A stretch of 64,000 nucleotides of DNA from Zestomonas insulae (GCF_016901015.1 NZ_JAFEUP010000005.1:124001-188000); one strand, 5' to 3'; positions 18,216-28,269 are shown, counted from the first letter of the stretch. Translations and numbers: made by a program. The notes: generated from the sequence alone by a model not told the origin.

Positions 18216-18494
18216 ATGTCCGGCAAACCCGCCGCCCGCGTATCCGACCGCAACGCCTGCCCGCACAGCGGCCACGCGCTCAACCCGCTGATCAGCGGCT
18301 CACCCGACGTTCAGATCAACCACCTTCCCGCCGCCCGGGTCGGCGACGCCACAGTCTGCGGCGACCAGGTCGCCACCGGTATCGCCAGCATCCTGGTCAA
18401 CGGCCGGCCGATCGCCCACCTGGGCAGCGCCACCGCGCACGGCGGGCAGTTGGTCAGCAGTTCGGCGGACGTGCTGGTCGGTGACGCCAGCTAG
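18216..18494 (+). CDS. PAAR-domain protein (type VI secretion spike-tip type)
   Basis: 92 residues, essentially one PAAR domain. It contains NHLPAARVGDATVCGD and a repeat-like VNGRPIAHLGSATAHGG, with His and Cys residues placed to bind the zinc at the tip of the PAAR cone. Such proteins cap VgrG spikes of type VI secretion and carry or recruit effectors. No other type VI genes are in the window. AAGGAG seven bases before the ATG at 18216 sets the start. It lies 156 bases after the alginate lyase on the same strand and shares the following terminator. Confidence 0.92.
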   Translation: MSGKPAARVSDRNACPHSGHALNPLISGSPDVQINHLPAARVGDATVCGDQVATGIASILVNGRPIAHLGSATAHGGQLVSSSADVLVGDAS

Positions 18495-18513
18495 CACCGG
18501 CCACCCGAAAAAC

Positions 18514-18544
18514 AAAAAAGCCCCGCATTCGCGGGGCTTTTTTG
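18514..18544. terminator. bidirectional intrinsic terminator between PAAR and fba genes
   Basis: AAAAAAGCCCCGC-ATTC-GCGGGGCTTTTTT, a perfect hairpin with A and T runs on both sides, placed between convergent genes so that it can stop transcription both ways. Confidence 0.95.
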
Positions 18545-18559
18545 TTTGGCGCAGTGGAC

Positions 18560-19624
18560 TCAGTTGACCTTGGCGTTCAACTCGCCCTTGGCGTAGCGCT
18601 GGAACATGCCTTCCAGGGACACCGGCTTGATCTTCGAGGCGTTGCCGGCGGTGCCGAACGCTTCGTAGCGGGCGATGCAGATGTCACGCATGGCGACGAT
18701 GGTCTTGGCGAAGAACTTGCGCGGGTCGAACTCGCTCGGCTGCTCGGCCATCATGCGGCGGATCGCACCGGTCGAGGCCAGGCGCAGGTCGGTGTCGATG
18801 TTGACCTTGCGCACGCCGTGCTTGATGCCTTCGACGATCTCTTCGACCGGCACGCCGTAGGTTTCCTTGATGTCGCCGCCGAACTCGTTGATCACCTTCA
18901 GCCACTCCTGCGGTACCGAGGAGGAGCCGTGCATCACCAGGTGGGTGTTGGGGATGCGCTGGTGGATTTCCTTGATGCGCGCGATCGACAGCACGTCACC
19001 GGTTGGCGGCTTGGTGAACTTGTAGGCGCCGTGGCTGGTGCCGATGGCGATGGCCAGGGCGTCGACCTGGGTCTTCTTGACGAAGTCGGCGGCCTCTTCC
19101 GGGTCGGTCAGCAGTTGGCTGTGATCGAGCACGCCTTCCGCGCCGACGCCGTCTTCTTCACCGGCCATGCCGGTTTCCAGCGAGCCCAGGCAACCCAGTT
19201 CGCCTTCCACGGAGACGCCGCAGGCGTGCGCGAAGGCCACGGTCTGCTGGGTCACGCGCACGTTGTAGTCGTAGTCGGCCGGGGTCTTGCCGTCTTCCTT
19301 CAGCGAGCCGTCCATCATCACCGAGCTGAAGCCCAGCTGGATCGAGCGCTGGCAGACGTCCGGGCTGGTGCCGTGGTCCTGGTGCATGCACACCGGGATG
19401 TGCGGGAATTCTTCGATGGCAGCGAGGATCAGGTGGCGCAGGAACGGCGCGCCGGCGTATTTGCGGGCACCCGCGGAGGCCTGCACGATGACCGGCGAAT
19501 CGGTCTTGTCGGCGGCTTCCATGATCGCGCGCATCTGCTCGAGGTTGTTGACGTTGAAGGCCGGCACGCCGTAGCCGAATTCGGCGGCGTGGTCGAGCAT
19601 CTGGCGCATGCTGATGAGTGCCAT
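18560..19624 (-). CDS. fba: fructose-1,6-bisphosphate aldolase, class II
   Basis: 354 residues. It reversibly splits fructose 1,6-bisphosphate into glyceraldehyde 3-phosphate and dihydroxyacetone phosphate using zinc. Visible hallmarks are the start [20 protein letters not shown], the zinc-binding [20 protein letters not shown] near residue 83, [12 protein letters not shown], and the phosphate-binding VMHGSSSVP. It is the last gene of the minus-strand central-carbon block tkt-epd-pgk-(lipoproteins)-fba, probably serving gluconeogenesis and the Entner-Doudoroff cycle because Pseudomonas generally lacks phosphofructokinase. Confidence 0.97.
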   Translation of the reverse strand: MALISMRQMLDHAAEFGYGVPAFNVNNLEQMRAIMEAADKTDSPVIVQASAGARKYAGAPFLRHLILAAIEEFPHIPVCMHQDHGTSPDVCQRSIQLGFSSVMMDGSLKEDGKTPADYDYNVRVTQQTVAFAHACGVSVEGELGCLGSLETGMAGEEDGVGAEGVLDHSQLLTDPEEAADFVKKTQVDALAIAIGTSHGAYKFTKPPTGDVLSIARIKEIHQRIPNTHLVMHGSSSVPQEWLKVINEFGGDIKETYGVPVEEIVEGIKHGVRKVNIDTDLRLASTGAIRRMMAEQPSEFDPRKFFAKTIVAMRDICIARYEAFGTAGNASKIKPVSLEGMFQRYAKGELNAKVN

Positions 19625-19728
19625 GGTTTCCTGTCTCCCGATTGGAGTTCGTTAATCGTGCCAAGCCTGCCGCAGCGGCAGACCCGGTTCAAGTTTTACG
19701 CGAGGAGCGGTGCGCCCCGCCGTGTCGT

Positions 19729-20061
19729 TTATGGCGCCTGACAGCCGCGGCCGATCAGGTCGTCGTTGTTCACCCAGTAGACCAGCCCTTCCTCACCCTG
19801 GGTGCGGAAGGCGATCACGTTGTCGCTGTAGAACGTTCCCGAGCCGGCCGGGGCCTGGCGCAGGCGGTAGACGATGTCGCCGCCCGCGATGCGCAGATCG
19901 ACCGTCTCGCGGCTGTCGTCGGCGAAGCGCCACAGCACTTCGGCCTGGCTGTCGCAGACCCAGCGCGTCCATTGCCCGTCGCTCGCCGCTGGCGGCGTAT
20001 CCGGCTGGCTGGCGCAGGCGCCGAGCAGCAGTGCGCTGGCCACGCCCATCCATGCTTTCAT
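19729..20061 (-). CDS. MliC-family lysozyme-inhibitor-like lipoprotein
   Basis: 110 residues: a lipoprotein signal with lipobox LLGAC (Cys16), then the compact MliC beta-barrel domain with WVCDSQAEVLWRF and a C-terminal cysteine (GRGCQAP) that would pair with the first. MliC proteins in the outer membrane or periplasm block C-type lysozyme. The start at 20061 has AGGAGAGG seven bases upstream. It lies between fba and pgk, the position held by small hypothetical genes in P. aeruginosa. Confidence 0.85.
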   Translation of the reverse strand: MKAWMGVASALLLGACASQPDTPPAASDGQWTRWVCDSQAEVLWRFADDSRETVDLRIAGGDIVYRLRQAPAGSGTFYSDNVIAFRTQGEEGLVYWVNNDDLIGRGCQAP

Positions 20062-20091
20062 CGCCTCTCCTTGCACGACCCGCGGGCCGCC

Positions 20092-20298
20092 TCAGGGGCA
20101 GTGCTGCTCCGCGGCGCTGCCGGTCGGGTCACCACTGCTCTGGGTTTCCACCCGCTGGTCGTCCTGCGTGGTCGGTAGCGGAATCTCCGCCGGACTGAAC
20201 ACTTCGCAGGTGCTCGACGGCTTGCCGCCGCCGGCACACCCGGCGAGTCCCAACAGGACGCACAACAGGTAAGTTCGGTACTGCTGCTGAATGGTCAT
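20092..20298 (-). CDS. small lipoprotein of unknown function
   Basis: 68 residues. A basic-polar start is followed by YLLCVLLGLAGC, a lipobox with Cys21, and about 47 residues of low-complexity, proline- and serine-rich sequence with two more cysteines (STCEVF and EQHCP). No family is recognised. It ends 30 bases before the MliC-type gene, so the two are likely one transcript and may act together at the envelope. Confidence 0.75.
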   Translation of the reverse strand: MTIQQQYRTYLLCVLLGLAGCAGGGKPSSTCEVFSPAEIPLPTTQDDQRVETQSSGDPTGSAAEQHCP

Positions 20299-20376
20299 CG
20301 CCTGACTCCCGGGGTTTCACAAGGACCCAGGCTTAAGACCGTGGTGCGCCGTGGTTGGTTGCCCCGGCGCGCTCCT

Positions 20377-21540
20377 TCAGGCCTTGGCGCGCTGCTCCAG
20401 CACTTCCACGGCCGGCAGCACCTTGCCCTCGACGAACTCGAGGAAGGCCCCACCGCCGGTGGAGATGTAGGAAATCTGTTCGGCCACGCCATACTTGTCG
20501 ATCGCCGCCAGGGTGTCACCACCGCCAGCGATGGAGAACGCCGGGCTCTCGGCGATCGCCAGGGCCAGGGCCTTGGTGCCGTTGCCGAACTGGTCGAACT
20601 CGAACACGCCGACCGGGCCGTTCCACAGGATAGTCTTGCTCGCCTTGAGCAGCTCGGCGAACTGCGCAGCGGTCTGCGGGCCGATGTCGAGGATCATGTC
20701 GTCGTCGGCGACGTCGGCAACCGCCTTGACGGTGGCTTCTGCCGATTCGGCGAACTCCTTGGCCACCACCACGTCGACCGGCAGCGGCACGCTGACCTTG
20801 GCGGCGATCGCCTTGGCGGTGTCGACCAGGTCGGCTTCGTACAGCGACTTGCCGACCTTGTAGCCGGCGGCGGCGAGGAAGGTGTTGGCGATGCCGCCAC
20901 CGACGATCAGTTGGTCGCAGAGTTGCGACAGGCTGTTCAGCACGTCGAGCTTGGTCGACACCTTGGAGCCGGCGACGATCGCCGCCAGCGGCCGCTCGGG
21001 GCTCTTCAGCGCCTTGCCCAGGGCGTCCAGCTCGGCAGCCAGCAGCGGGCCGGCGCAGGCGACCTTGGCGAACTTGGCCACGCCGTGGGTCGAGCCCTCG
21101 GCGCGGTGCGCAGTACCGAAGGCGTCCATGACGAACACGTCGCACAGCGCGGCATACTGCTGCGCCAGCTCGTCCGCGTTCTTCTTCTCGCCCTTGTTGA
21201 AGCGCACGTTCTCGAACAGCACCAGCTCGCCCGGCTGCACGGCGACGCCGCCGAGGTAGTCGGCGACCAGCGGCACGTCGCGGCCGAGTGCCTTGCTCAG
21301 GTAGTCGGCGACCGGCTTGAGGCTGTTCTCCTCGGAGTACTCGCCCTCGGTCGGGCGGCCCAGGTGCGAGCAGACCATCACCGCCGCGCCCTTCTCCAGC
21401 GCCAGCTTGATGGTCGGCAGCGAGGCGAGGATGCGTGCATCGCTCTTCACCTGGCCGTCCTTCACCGGCACGTTAAGGTCTTCGCGGATCAGCACGCGCT
21501 TACCCTGGAGGTCGAGGTCGGTCATTTTCAAAACGGTCAT
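20377..21540 (-). CDS. pgk: phosphoglycerate kinase
   Basis: 387 residues, the usual length. It transfers phosphate between 1,3-bisphosphoglycerate and ADP in glycolysis and runs in reverse in gluconeogenesis. Signatures are [17 protein letters not shown] near the N terminus, the substrate-binding [13 protein letters not shown], the hinge [20 protein letters not shown], and the nucleotide-binding [14 protein letters not shown]. It starts four bases after the epd stop, so the two are translationally close and co-transcribed. Confidence 0.98.
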   Translation of the reverse strand: MTVLKMTDLDLQGKRVLIREDLNVPVKDGQVKSDARILASLPTIKLALEKGAAVMVCSHLGRPTEGEYSEENSLKPVADYLSKALGRDVPLVADYLGGVAVQPGELVLFENVRFNKGEKKNADELAQQYAALCDVFVMDAFGTAHRAEGSTHGVAKFAKVACAGPLLAAELDALGKALKSPERPLAAIVAGSKVSTKLDVLNSLSQLCDQLIVGGGIANTFLAAAGYKVGKSLYEADLVDTAKAIAAKVSVPLPVDVVVAKEFAESAEATVKAVADVADDDMILDIGPQTAAQFAELLKASKTILWNGPVGVFEFDQFGNGTKALALAIAESPAFSIAGGGDTLAAIDKYGVAEQISYISTGGGAFLEFVEGKVLPAVEVLEQRAKA

Positions 21541-21544
21541 GGCA

Positions 21545-22615
21545 TCAGTCCTTCACGGGGGCTGGTGGAACGGTGGTTGGGTTGGCGACGCGCAGATAGT
21601 GATCGGCGACGTCGAGCATGCGGTTGGCGAAGCCCCATTCGTTGTCGAACCAGGCCAGCAGGTTGACCAGGCGCGGGCCGGACACGCGGGTCTGGCTGCC
21701 GTCGACGATCGCCGAATGCGGGTCGTGGTTGAAATCGCAACTGGCGTGGGGCAGTTCGGTGTAGGCCAGCAGACCCTGCAGCGGGCCATGCGTGGCGGCC
21801 TCGCGGAGCACCCGGTTGATTTCCTCGGCCGAGGTGTCGCGGGCGGTCTGCAGGGTGATGTCCAGGCACGAGACGTTGACCGTCGGCACCCGAATGGCTT
21901 TGGCCTGGATTCGCCCGGCAAGTTCCGGCAGCAGCCGCTCGATGCCGCGCGCCAGACCGGTGGACACCGGAATCACCGACTGGAACGCCGAACGGGTGCG
22001 GCGCAGGTCCTCGTGGTGGTAGGCGTCGATCACCGGCTGGTCGTTCATCGCCGAGTGGATGGTGGTGATCGACACGTACTCGAGGCCGACCGCCTCATTC
22101 AGCAACTTGAGCAGCGGCACCCCGCAGTTAGTGGTGCACGAAGCGTTCGACACCAGCGTCTCGCGGCCGCTCAGGCAGGCCTGGTTGACGCCGTACACCA
22201 CGGTGGCGTCGATGTCCGCCTCGCTGGCCATCGGCTGCGAGAACAGCACGCGCGGCGCGCCGGCGGCGAGGAAGCGCTGGCCATCGGCACGGGTGTGGTA
22301 GGCGCCGGAGCACTCCAGCACCAGGTCGATATCCAGCGCCGCCCAGTCGATCGCCTCCGGGGTGGCTTCACGCAGCACGCGCAGGCGCTCGCCATTGATG
22401 CGCAGGCTGTCGCCTTCGGCGCGCACCTCGCCGGGGAAGCGGCCGTGGGTGGAGTCGAAGCGGGTCAGGTACTCGATGCTCGCCAGGTCGGCCAGGTCGT
22501 TGAGCGCCACCACCTCGAAGCCGGCCCGCGCGCCGCGCTCGTACAACGCGCGCAGCACGCAACGGCCGATGCGGCCGTAACCATTGAGGGCGACTTTAAA
22601 GGGGCGGTTGGGCAT
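21545..22615 (-). CDS. epd: erythrose-4-phosphate dehydrogenase (GAPDH family)
   Basis: 356 residues. It has the NAD-binding start [20 protein letters not shown] and the catalytic cysteine in [12 protein letters not shown], and so belongs to the GAPDH family. The tkt-epd-pgk position and longer length favour Epd, which oxidises erythrose 4-phosphate to 4-phosphoerythronate for pyridoxal phosphate synthesis. Some pseudomonad enzymes annotated this way may act as a second GAPDH; sequence alone does not settle that. It lies between tkt and pgk in one operon. Confidence 0.93.
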   Translation of the reverse strand: MPNRPFKVALNGYGRIGRCVLRALYERGARAGFEVVALNDLADLASIEYLTRFDSTHGRFPGEVRAEGDSLRINGERLRVLREATPEAIDWAALDIDLVLECSGAYHTRADGQRFLAAGAPRVLFSQPMASEADIDATVVYGVNQACLSGRETLVSNASCTTNCGVPLLKLLNEAVGLEYVSITTIHSAMNDQPVIDAYHHEDLRRTRSAFQSVIPVSTGLARGIERLLPELAGRIQAKAIRVPTVNVSCLDITLQTARDTSAEEINRVLREAATHGPLQGLLAYTELPHASCDFNHDPHSAIVDGSQTRVSGPRLVNLLAWFDNEWGFANRMLDVADHYLRVANPTTVPPAPVKD

Positions 22616-22687
22616 GGTGGTCTCGATGGGGAGCGAGCGTGGGAGAGCCGGCGCGGCGCGCCAGCCCTCCCCCGTGCATGGCCAGGG

Positions 22688-24688
22688 TCAGGCGTCGAGC
22701 AGTTCGTCGGCGATCGACAGCACGTTCTCGACGGTGAAGCCGAAGTGCTCGAACAGCGCCGGCGCCGGGGCCGACTCGCCGAAGGTGGTCATGCCGATCA
22801 CCCGGCCTTCGAGGCCGACGTACTTGTACCAGAAGTCGACATGCGCGGCCTCGATGGCGATCCGCGCACCGACCTGCACCGGCAGCACGGCCTGCTTGTA
22901 GGCGGCGTCCTGGGCGTCGAACACGTTGGTCGACGGCATCGACACCACGCGCACCTGATGGCCGCGCTCGCTCAGCTGGTCGGCGGCCTGTACGGCCAGG
23001 CCGACTTCCGAACCGGTGGCGATGAGGATCAGCTCCGGCTCGCCGGCGCAGTCCTTGAGCACGTAACCGCCGCGCTCGATGTTGGCCAGTTGCGCGGCGT
23101 CGCGCGGCTGGTGCGGCAGGTTCTGGCGGCTGAACACCAGCGCCGACGGGCCGTCGTTGCGCTCGATGGCGAACTTCCAGGCCACCGCCGATTCCACCGC
23201 GTCGGCCGGACGCCAGGTGTGCAGGTTCGGCGTGCAGCGCATGCTCGCCAGCTGCTCGATCGGCTGGTGAGTCGGGCCGTCTTCGCCGAGGCCGATCGAG
23301 TCGTGGGTGTAGACGAACAGCACGCGCTGCTTCATCAGCGCAGCCATGCGCACCGCGTTGCAGGCGTATTCCATGAACACCAGGAAGGTCGCGCCGTACG
23401 GGATGAAGCCGCCGTGCAGGGCAATGCCGTTCATGATCGCGCTCATGCCGAACTCGCGCACACCATAGAACAGGTAGTTGCCGCTGGCGTCGGTGGCGCT
23501 GACGCCCTTGCAGCCTTTCCACAGGGTCAGGTTGGAGCCGGCCAGGTCGGCCGAACCGCCGAGGAATTCCGGCAGCAGCGGGCCGAAGGCGTTCAGCGCG
23601 TTCTGGCTGGCCTTGCGGCTGGCGATGGTCTCGCCCTTGCTGGCGACTTCCTGCACGTAGGCGGCGGCCTTGGCGCTGAAGTCGGCCGGCAGCTCACCGG
23701 CGATGCGCCGCTTGAACTCGGCGGCCAGCTCCGGGTAGGCAGCGGCGTAGGCGGCGAAGCGCTGGTTCCACTCGGCTTCGGCGGCGGCGCCGCTCTCGCG
23801 GGCGTCCCACTCGGCGTAGATGTCCGCCGGCACTTCGAACGGCGCATGGTTCCAGCCCAGCGCGGCGCGGGTCAGGGCGATCTCGTCGTTGCCCAGCGGC
23901 GCGCCGTGGCACTCTTCCTTGCCGGCCTTGTTCGGCGAACCGAAGCCGATGGTAGTCTTGCAGCAGATCAGGGTCGGCCGGTCGGCGCTCTTGCGCGCGG
24001 TGTCGATGGCGATCTTCAGCTCGTCGGCATCGTGGCCGTCGACGTTGCGGATCACCTGCCAGCCATAGGCTTCGAAGCGCGCCGGAGTGTCGTCGGTGAA
24101 CCAGCCGTGCACTTCGCCGTCGATGGAGATGCCGTTGTCGTCGTAGAAGGCGATCAGCTTGCCGAGGCCGAGGGTGCCGGCCAGCGAGCAGACTTCATGG
24201 CTGATGCCTTCCATCATGCAGCCGTCGCCCATGAACACGTAGGTGTAGTGGTCGACCACGCTGTGCCCGTCGCGGTTGAACTGCGCGGCGAGGGTCTTCT
24301 CGGCGATGGCGAAGCCGACCGCGTTGGCGATGCCCTGGCCGAGCGGACCGGTGGTGGTCTCCACCCCGGCGGTGTAGCCGAACTCCGGGTGGCCCGGGGT
24401 GCGGCTGTCCAGCTGGCGGAACTGCTTGAGGTCGTCGATGCCGAGGTCGTAGCCGGTCAGGTGCAGCAGCGAATACATCAGCATCGAGCCGTGGCCGTTG
24501 GACAGCACGAAGCGGTCGCGGTCGGCCCAGTTCGGGTTCAGCGGGTTGTGCTTGCGGTAGTCCCGCCACAGCACTTCGGCAATGTCGGCCATACCCATCG
24601 GAGCGCCAGGATGGCCGCTGTTGGCTTTCTGCACGGCATCCATGCTGAGGGCACGGATGGCATTGGCACGCTCACGACGGCTGGGCAT
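22688..24688 (-). CDS. tktA: transketolase
   Basis: 666 residues. This thiamine-diphosphate enzyme moves two-carbon ketol units in the pentose phosphate pathway. Visible are [20 protein letters not shown] at the start, the cofactor motif [26 protein letters not shown]-like [20 protein letters not shown], and the C-terminal domain [14 protein letters not shown]. It is the first gene of the tkt-epd-pgk block and diverges from the ArsR-type regulator-metK operon. Confidence 0.98.
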   Translation of the reverse strand: MPSRRERANAIRALSMDAVQKANSGHPGAPMGMADIAEVLWRDYRKHNPLNPNWADRDRFVLSNGHGSMLMYSLLHLTGYDLGIDDLKQFRQLDSRTPGHPEFGYTAGVETTTGPLGQGIANAVGFAIAEKTLAAQFNRDGHSVVDHYTYVFMGDGCMMEGISHEVCSLAGTLGLGKLIAFYDDNGISIDGEVHGWFTDDTPARFEAYGWQVIRNVDGHDADELKIAIDTARKSADRPTLICCKTTIGFGSPNKAGKEECHGAPLGNDEIALTRAALGWNHAPFEVPADIYAEWDARESGAAAEAEWNQRFAAYAAAYPELAAEFKRRIAGELPADFSAKAAAYVQEVASKGETIASRKASQNALNAFGPLLPEFLGGSADLAGSNLTLWKGCKGVSATDASGNYLFYGVREFGMSAIMNGIALHGGFIPYGATFLVFMEYACNAVRMAALMKQRVLFVYTHDSIGLGEDGPTHQPIEQLASMRCTPNLHTWRPADAVESAVAWKFAIERNDGPSALVFSRQNLPHQPRDAAQLANIERGGYVLKDCAGEPELILIATGSEVGLAVQAADQLSERGHQVRVVSMPSTNVFDAQDAAYKQAVLPVQVGARIAIEAAHVDFWYKYVGLEGRVIGMTTFGESAPAPALFEHFGFTVENVLSIADELLDA

Positions 24689-24856
24689 CGCTGAATCTCC
24701 TACGGACTGTGTTCACGGCTGGCAGGCATCGGCCCCTCGGAAAAGGGCGCACCTGCACGAAAAAGGCGGCCATTTTCCCCCAGCGCGGGGCGCGGGGCAA
24801 TGACAGCTCGGCTGTCGGCGTTGATCCAGGGCAGCAAAAGGCCGCCCGCAGGCCAA

Positions 24857-24874
24857 TATCAAAAACTTTTGATA
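24857..24874. promoter_or_regulatory. candidate operator of the ArsR-methyltransferase regulator
   Basis: TATCAAAA-AC-TTTTGATA, an 8-bp perfect inverted repeat with a two-base spacer, in an otherwise GC-rich divergent region. It lies just upstream of the promoter for the regulator-metK operon, 45 bases before the regulator ATG. ArsR/SmtB proteins bind such AT-rich dyads, so autoregulation is the simple reading. Confidence 0.65.
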
Positions 24875-24880
24875 CAGGCA

Positions 24881-24909
24881 TTGCTGTATGAAAAATGACC
24901 GACTAGACT
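24881..24909 (+). promoter_or_regulatory. candidate sigma-70 promoter of the regulator-metK operon
   Basis: TTGCTG, 17 bases, TAGACT. The predicted start (about 24916) is only a few bases before the ATG at 24919, and there is no purine-rich ribosome site before that ATG, which suggests a leaderless or near-leaderless message. Confidence 0.5.
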
Positions 24910-24918
24910 GCCGCCCCT

Positions 24919-25929
24919 ATGAACCTGCGCGTCCCTCAAGTGCGTTTCGAGCCCAGCGATGAACTGGCGGCCCTGTGCAAGGCCGGCGGCGACCCGCTGC
25001 GCCTCAGCGTGCTGCGCGTGCTGACCAACGATTCGTTCGGCGTGCTCGAGCTGGCGCAGATCTTCGCCATCGGCCAGTCGGGGATGAGCCACCACCTCAA
25101 GGTGCTGGCCCAGGCCGGGCTGGTGGCGACGCGCCGCGAAGGCAACGCGATCTTCTACCGTCGCGCGCTGCCGCAGAGCGAGCTGCTCGGTGGCACGCTG
25201 CACGCGGCGCTGCTCGAGGAAGTCGACGGCCTGCCGCTGGCGGACGAGGTGCGACAGCGCATCGCCGCCGTGCACGCGCAGCGTGCCACCGCCAGCCGCG
25301 ACTTCTTCGCCCGCGCGGCGGAGAAGCTGCAGGCGCAGCAAGACCTGATCGCCGGCCTGCCGCAATACCGCGACAGCGTGCTGGCGCTGCTCGACTCGCT
25401 GAGCTTCGATGCCACGGCCAGCGCGCTGGAAGTCGGTCCCGGCGACGGCGGCTTCCTCGTCGAGCTGGCGCGGCGCTTCAGCCGGGTGACCGCGCTGGAC
25501 AACAGCCCGGCGATGCTCGAGCTGGCCCGCGCGCGCTGCAGCGACGAACAATTGGGCAACGTCGAGCTGAAACTCGCCGACGCCCTGCACGACGAGCAGC
25601 TCCCCGCCGACTGCGTGGTGCTGAACATGGTCCTGCACCATTTCGCCGCGCCGGCCGAGGCACTCGGCCAGCTGGCGCGTCTGGTCAAGGCCGGCGGCAG
25701 CCTGCTGGTCACCGAGCTGTGCAGCCACGACCAGGGCTGGGCCCGCGAGGCCTGCGGTGACCTGTGGCTCGGCTTCGACCAGGACGACCTGGCGCGCTGG
25801 GCCAAACACGCCGGGCTGATCCCCGGCGAAAGCCTGTACATCGGCTTGAAGAACGGTTTTCAGATTCAGGTAAGGCACTTCGCCAAACCGACCCTCAACG
25901 GGCCCACCAGCCCCACTCTCCACCGGTAA
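24919..25929 (+). CDS. ArsR-family regulator fused to a class I methyltransferase domain (SahR-like)
   Basis: 336 residues. Residues 15-85 form a winged helix-turn-helix of the ArsR type (LAQIFAIGQSGMSHHLKVLA is the recognition region). Residues 165-290 form a Rossmann-fold methyltransferase domain with the SAM-binding motif ALEVGPGDGGFLVELA and VVLNMVLHHFAAP. No cysteine metal site of classic ArsR is seen. It precedes metK by 17 bases, and the ahcY-metF genes are close by. ArsR-type SahR proteins are known to control SAM-cycle genes in Proteobacteria by sensing S-adenosylhomocysteine, and the methyltransferase fold offers a natural pocket. The SahR assignment is inference from family and context. 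Confidence 0.85.
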   Translation: MNLRVPQVRFEPSDELAALCKAGGDPLRLSVLRVLTNDSFGVLELAQIFAIGQSGMSHHLKVLAQAGLVATRREGNAIFYRRALPQSELLGGTLHAALLEEVDGLPLADEVRQRIAAVHAQRATASRDFFARAAEKLQAQQDLIAGLPQYRDSVLALLDSLSFDATASALEVGPGDGGFLVELARRFSRVTALDNSPAMLELARARCSDEQLGNVELKLADALHDEQLPADCVVLNMVLHHFAAPAEALGQLARLVKAGGSLLVTELCSHDQGWAREACGDLWLGFDQDDLARWAKHAGLIPGESLYIGLKNGFQIQVRHFAKPTLNGPTSPTLHR

Positions 25930-25946
25930 AAAATAGGAACCGATAG

Positions 25947-27137
25947 ATGAGCGATTACTCCCTGTTTACTTCCGAGTCCGTATCCGAAGGCCATCCGGAC
26001 AAGATCGCCGACCAGATCTCCGACGCGGTGCTCGACGCCATCATCGCCAAGGACAAGTACGCCCGCGTGGCGTGCGAAACGCTGGTCAAGACCGGCGTGG
26101 CCATCATCGCCGGTGAAGTCACCACCTCCGCCTGGGTCGACCTGGAAGAGCTGGTGCGCAAGGTGATCATCGACATCGGCTACAACAGCTCCGACGTCGG
26201 CTTCGACGGCGCCACCTGCGGCGTGCTGAACATCATTGGCAAGCAGTCCCCGGACATCAACCAGGGCGTCGACCGCAGCAAGCCGGAAGACCAGGGTGCC
26301 GGCGACCAGGGCCTGATGTTCGGCTACGCCAGCAACGAAACCGACGTGCTGATGCCGGCACCGATCTGCTTCTCGCACCGCCTGGTCGAGCGCCAGGCCG
26401 AAGCGCGCAAGTCCGGCCTGCTGCCGTGGCTGCGCCCGGACGCCAAGTCGCAGGTCACCTGCCGCTACGAAGGCGGCAAAGTGGTCGGCATCGACGCCGT
26501 GGTGCTGTCCACCCAGCACAACCCGGAAGTCTCCTACGCCGACCTGCGCGAAGGCGTGATGGAGCTGATCGTCAAGCACGTGCTGCCGGCCGAGCTGCTG
26601 CACAAGGACACCCAGTTCCACATCAACCCGACCGGCAACTTCGTGATCGGCGGCCCGGTGGGTGACTGCGGCCTGACCGGCCGCAAGATCATCGTCGACT
26701 CCTACGGCGGCATGGCCCGTCACGGCGGCGGCGCGTTCTCCGGCAAGGACCCATCCAAGGTCGACCGTTCGGCAGCCTACGCCGGACGCTACGTGGCGAA
26801 GAACATCGTCGCCGCTGGCCTCGCTGAGCGTTGCGAAATCCAGGTCTCCTACGCCATCGGCGTGGCGCTGCCGACCTCGATCTCGATCAACACCTTCGGC
26901 ACCGGCAAGATCAGCGACGACAAGATCGTCCAGCTGGTTCGCGAGCACTTCGACCTGCGTCCGTACGCGATCACCAAGATGCTCGACCTGCTGCACCCGA
27001 TGTACCAGCCGACCGCGGCCTACGGCCACTTCGGCCGCAACCCGTTCGAGATGACCTACGACGGCGACACCTTCACCGCCTTCACCTGGGAAAAGACCGA
27101 CAAAGCCGCTGCCCTGCGCGCCGCTGCCGGCCTGTAA
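25947..27137 (+). CDS. metK: S-adenosylmethionine synthetase
   Basis: 396 residues. It makes S-adenosylmethionine from methionine and ATP. It shows the N-terminal [20 protein letters not shown], the ATP-site [20 protein letters not shown], and the P-loop-like [25 protein letters not shown] eight bases before the ATG is the ribosome site. It forms an operon with the ArsR-methyltransferase regulator and is followed by an intrinsic terminator. Confidence 0.98.
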   Translation: MSDYSLFTSESVSEGHPDKIADQISDAVLDAIIAKDKYARVACETLVKTGVAIIAGEVTTSAWVDLEELVRKVIIDIGYNSSDVGFDGATCGVLNIIGKQSPDINQGVDRSKPEDQGAGDQGLMFGYASNETDVLMPAPICFSHRLVERQAEARKSGLLPWLRPDAKSQVTCRYEGGKVVGIDAVVLSTQHNPEVSYADLREGVMELIVKHVLPAELLHKDTQFHINPTGNFVIGGPVGDCGLTGRKIIVDSYGGMARHGGGAFSGKDPSKVDRSAAYAGRYVAKNIVAAGLAERCEIQVSYAIGVALPTSISINTFGTGKISDDKIVQLVREHFDLRPYAITKMLDLLHPMYQPTAAYGHFGRNPFEMTYDGDTFTAFTWEKTDKAAALRAAAGL

Positions 27138-27147
27138 GTCCCGTTCG

Positions 27148-27187
27148 AAAGAACGCTGTCTGCCGCTTGCGGCAGGCGGCGTTTTTT
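27148..27187 (+). terminator. intrinsic terminator of metK
   Basis: The hairpin CTGCCGC-TTGC-GGCAG with flanking pairing (AACGC/GCGTT) is followed by TTTTTTT, starting about ten bases past the metK stop codon. Confidence 0.9.
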
Positions 27188-27300
27188 TATGCCCGCGGCA
27201 GATGACCTGCAGCAACGGCAGCGCCGCGCATCTCCGCCATACTGCAAACTTTCCCGGCCCAGCCGGGTCGACTCAAGGTCAGTCGCTGGAGAATTGACCC

Positions 27301-27690
27301 ATGAACTCGCGTCACCTGCTGCGCATCACCCTCCTCGCCAGTTGCACCGCGCTGGCCCTGCCGTCCTTCGCCGCCGAGGCGGTCGGCTGTGCCGCCAAGC
27401 GCGCCGAACTGCAGACCCAGATCGAAGCCGCTCGCGCGCAGGGCAACGCCGGGCGCCTCAGCGGCCTGCAGACGGCTTTGAGCCAGGTCGAACAGCATTG
27501 CGACGACGCCACACTACAGAAGAGTCGCGAAGAGAAAGTGCTGGAGGCCCAGCATGAAGTGGCCCAGCGCGAGGCCGACCTGCGCAAGGCGATGAACCAG
27601 GGTGATCAGACCAAGATCGACAAGCGCAAGACCAAGCTCGCCGAAGCGCGCGAGGAATTGCGCGCGGCGCAGGAAGAACTGAAGCGCTGA
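27301..27690 (+). CDS. DUF1090 family periplasmic protein (YqjC-like)
   Basis: 129 residues with a cleavable signal peptide (ends about LPSFAAEA), then a conserved CAAKRAELQTQIEAARAQGN and a cysteine near residue 64, followed by a long charged helix (KSREEKVLEAQHEVAQREAD...) that probably forms a coiled coil. It matches E. coli YqjC (DUF1090). Function is unknown. It stands alone between the metK terminator and a convergent cytochrome gene. Confidence 0.88.
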   Translation: MNSRHLLRITLLASCTALALPSFAAEAVGCAAKRAELQTQIEAARAQGNAGRLSGLQTALSQVEQHCDDATLQKSREEKVLEAQHEVAQREADLRKAMNQGDQTKIDKRKTKLAEAREELRAAQEELKR

Positions 27691-27724
27691 GCGCGGCCGC
27701 GCCAGCCCAGGCGCGGCACGGAGG

Positions 27725-28174
27725 TCAGAAGTCGCGGAACTCGCGGTGACAGGCCTCGCAGGCGTCTTCCACCTTCTTCACCGGCGCGGCCAGGCGCGCC
27801 GGATCGAGCGGCTTGTTGCGGCTGACCTCGGCCAGTGCCAGGGTGCTGCTTTCCAGCTCGCGGGCCAGTTGCTGGAAGCGCTCCTGACGCTGCCACACTT
27901 CGTCCTTGGCGTTGCTCTTGTCGGCTTCCTTGACCTGCGGAAAATGCTGCCAGGGCTTGAGCGACAACTGCTCGAGCTCGACCGCGCCGCTGGCGAAGCG
28001 CGCTTCGTCGAACGGCAGGCGCCCACGCAGCATGCCGCCGAGGTCTTCGCTGGTGTGCAGCATCTGCTTGAACAGCGCCTTGCGCTGGCCGAGCGGCGAA
28101 TTCGGGTCGATCTGCCCGCAACCGGTCAGCAGCAGGCTGGCCAGCAGGGCGACGCTCAGGGTTTTCACGGTCAT
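27725..28174 (-). CDS. cytochrome c'-like haem lipoprotein
   Basis: 149 residues. The signal has lipobox LLTGC (Cys19), so the protein should be lipid-anchored. The body is a four-helix-bundle length sequence, and the C-terminal CEACHREFRDF (Cys139, Cys142, His143) is the haem-c attachment site in the position used by class II cytochromes c'. Cytochrome c' proteins bind NO or CO at the open haem face; a membrane-anchored form is less common. No redox partner genes are beside it. Confidence 0.85.
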   Translation of the reverse strand: MTVKTLSVALLASLLLTGCGQIDPNSPLGQRKALFKQMLHTSEDLGGMLRGRLPFDEARFASGAVELEQLSLKPWQHFPQVKEADKSNAKDEVWQRQERFQQLARELESSTLALAEVSRNKPLDPARLAAPVKKVEDACEACHREFRDF

Positions 28175-28269
28175 CTCAGGCTTCGGACTCTACGGCGGGG
28201 CGCCAAGTATCCGCGCCTCGCCGGTGAATGCCAAACGCGGTGTTTTGCCGCAGCCCGCTGCCGGACGCG

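Noticed and set aside
21317..24694. A 1,125-codon plus-strand frame opposite epd and tkt
   Set aside because: Same shadow effect; epd and tkt are full-length and conserved on the minus strand.
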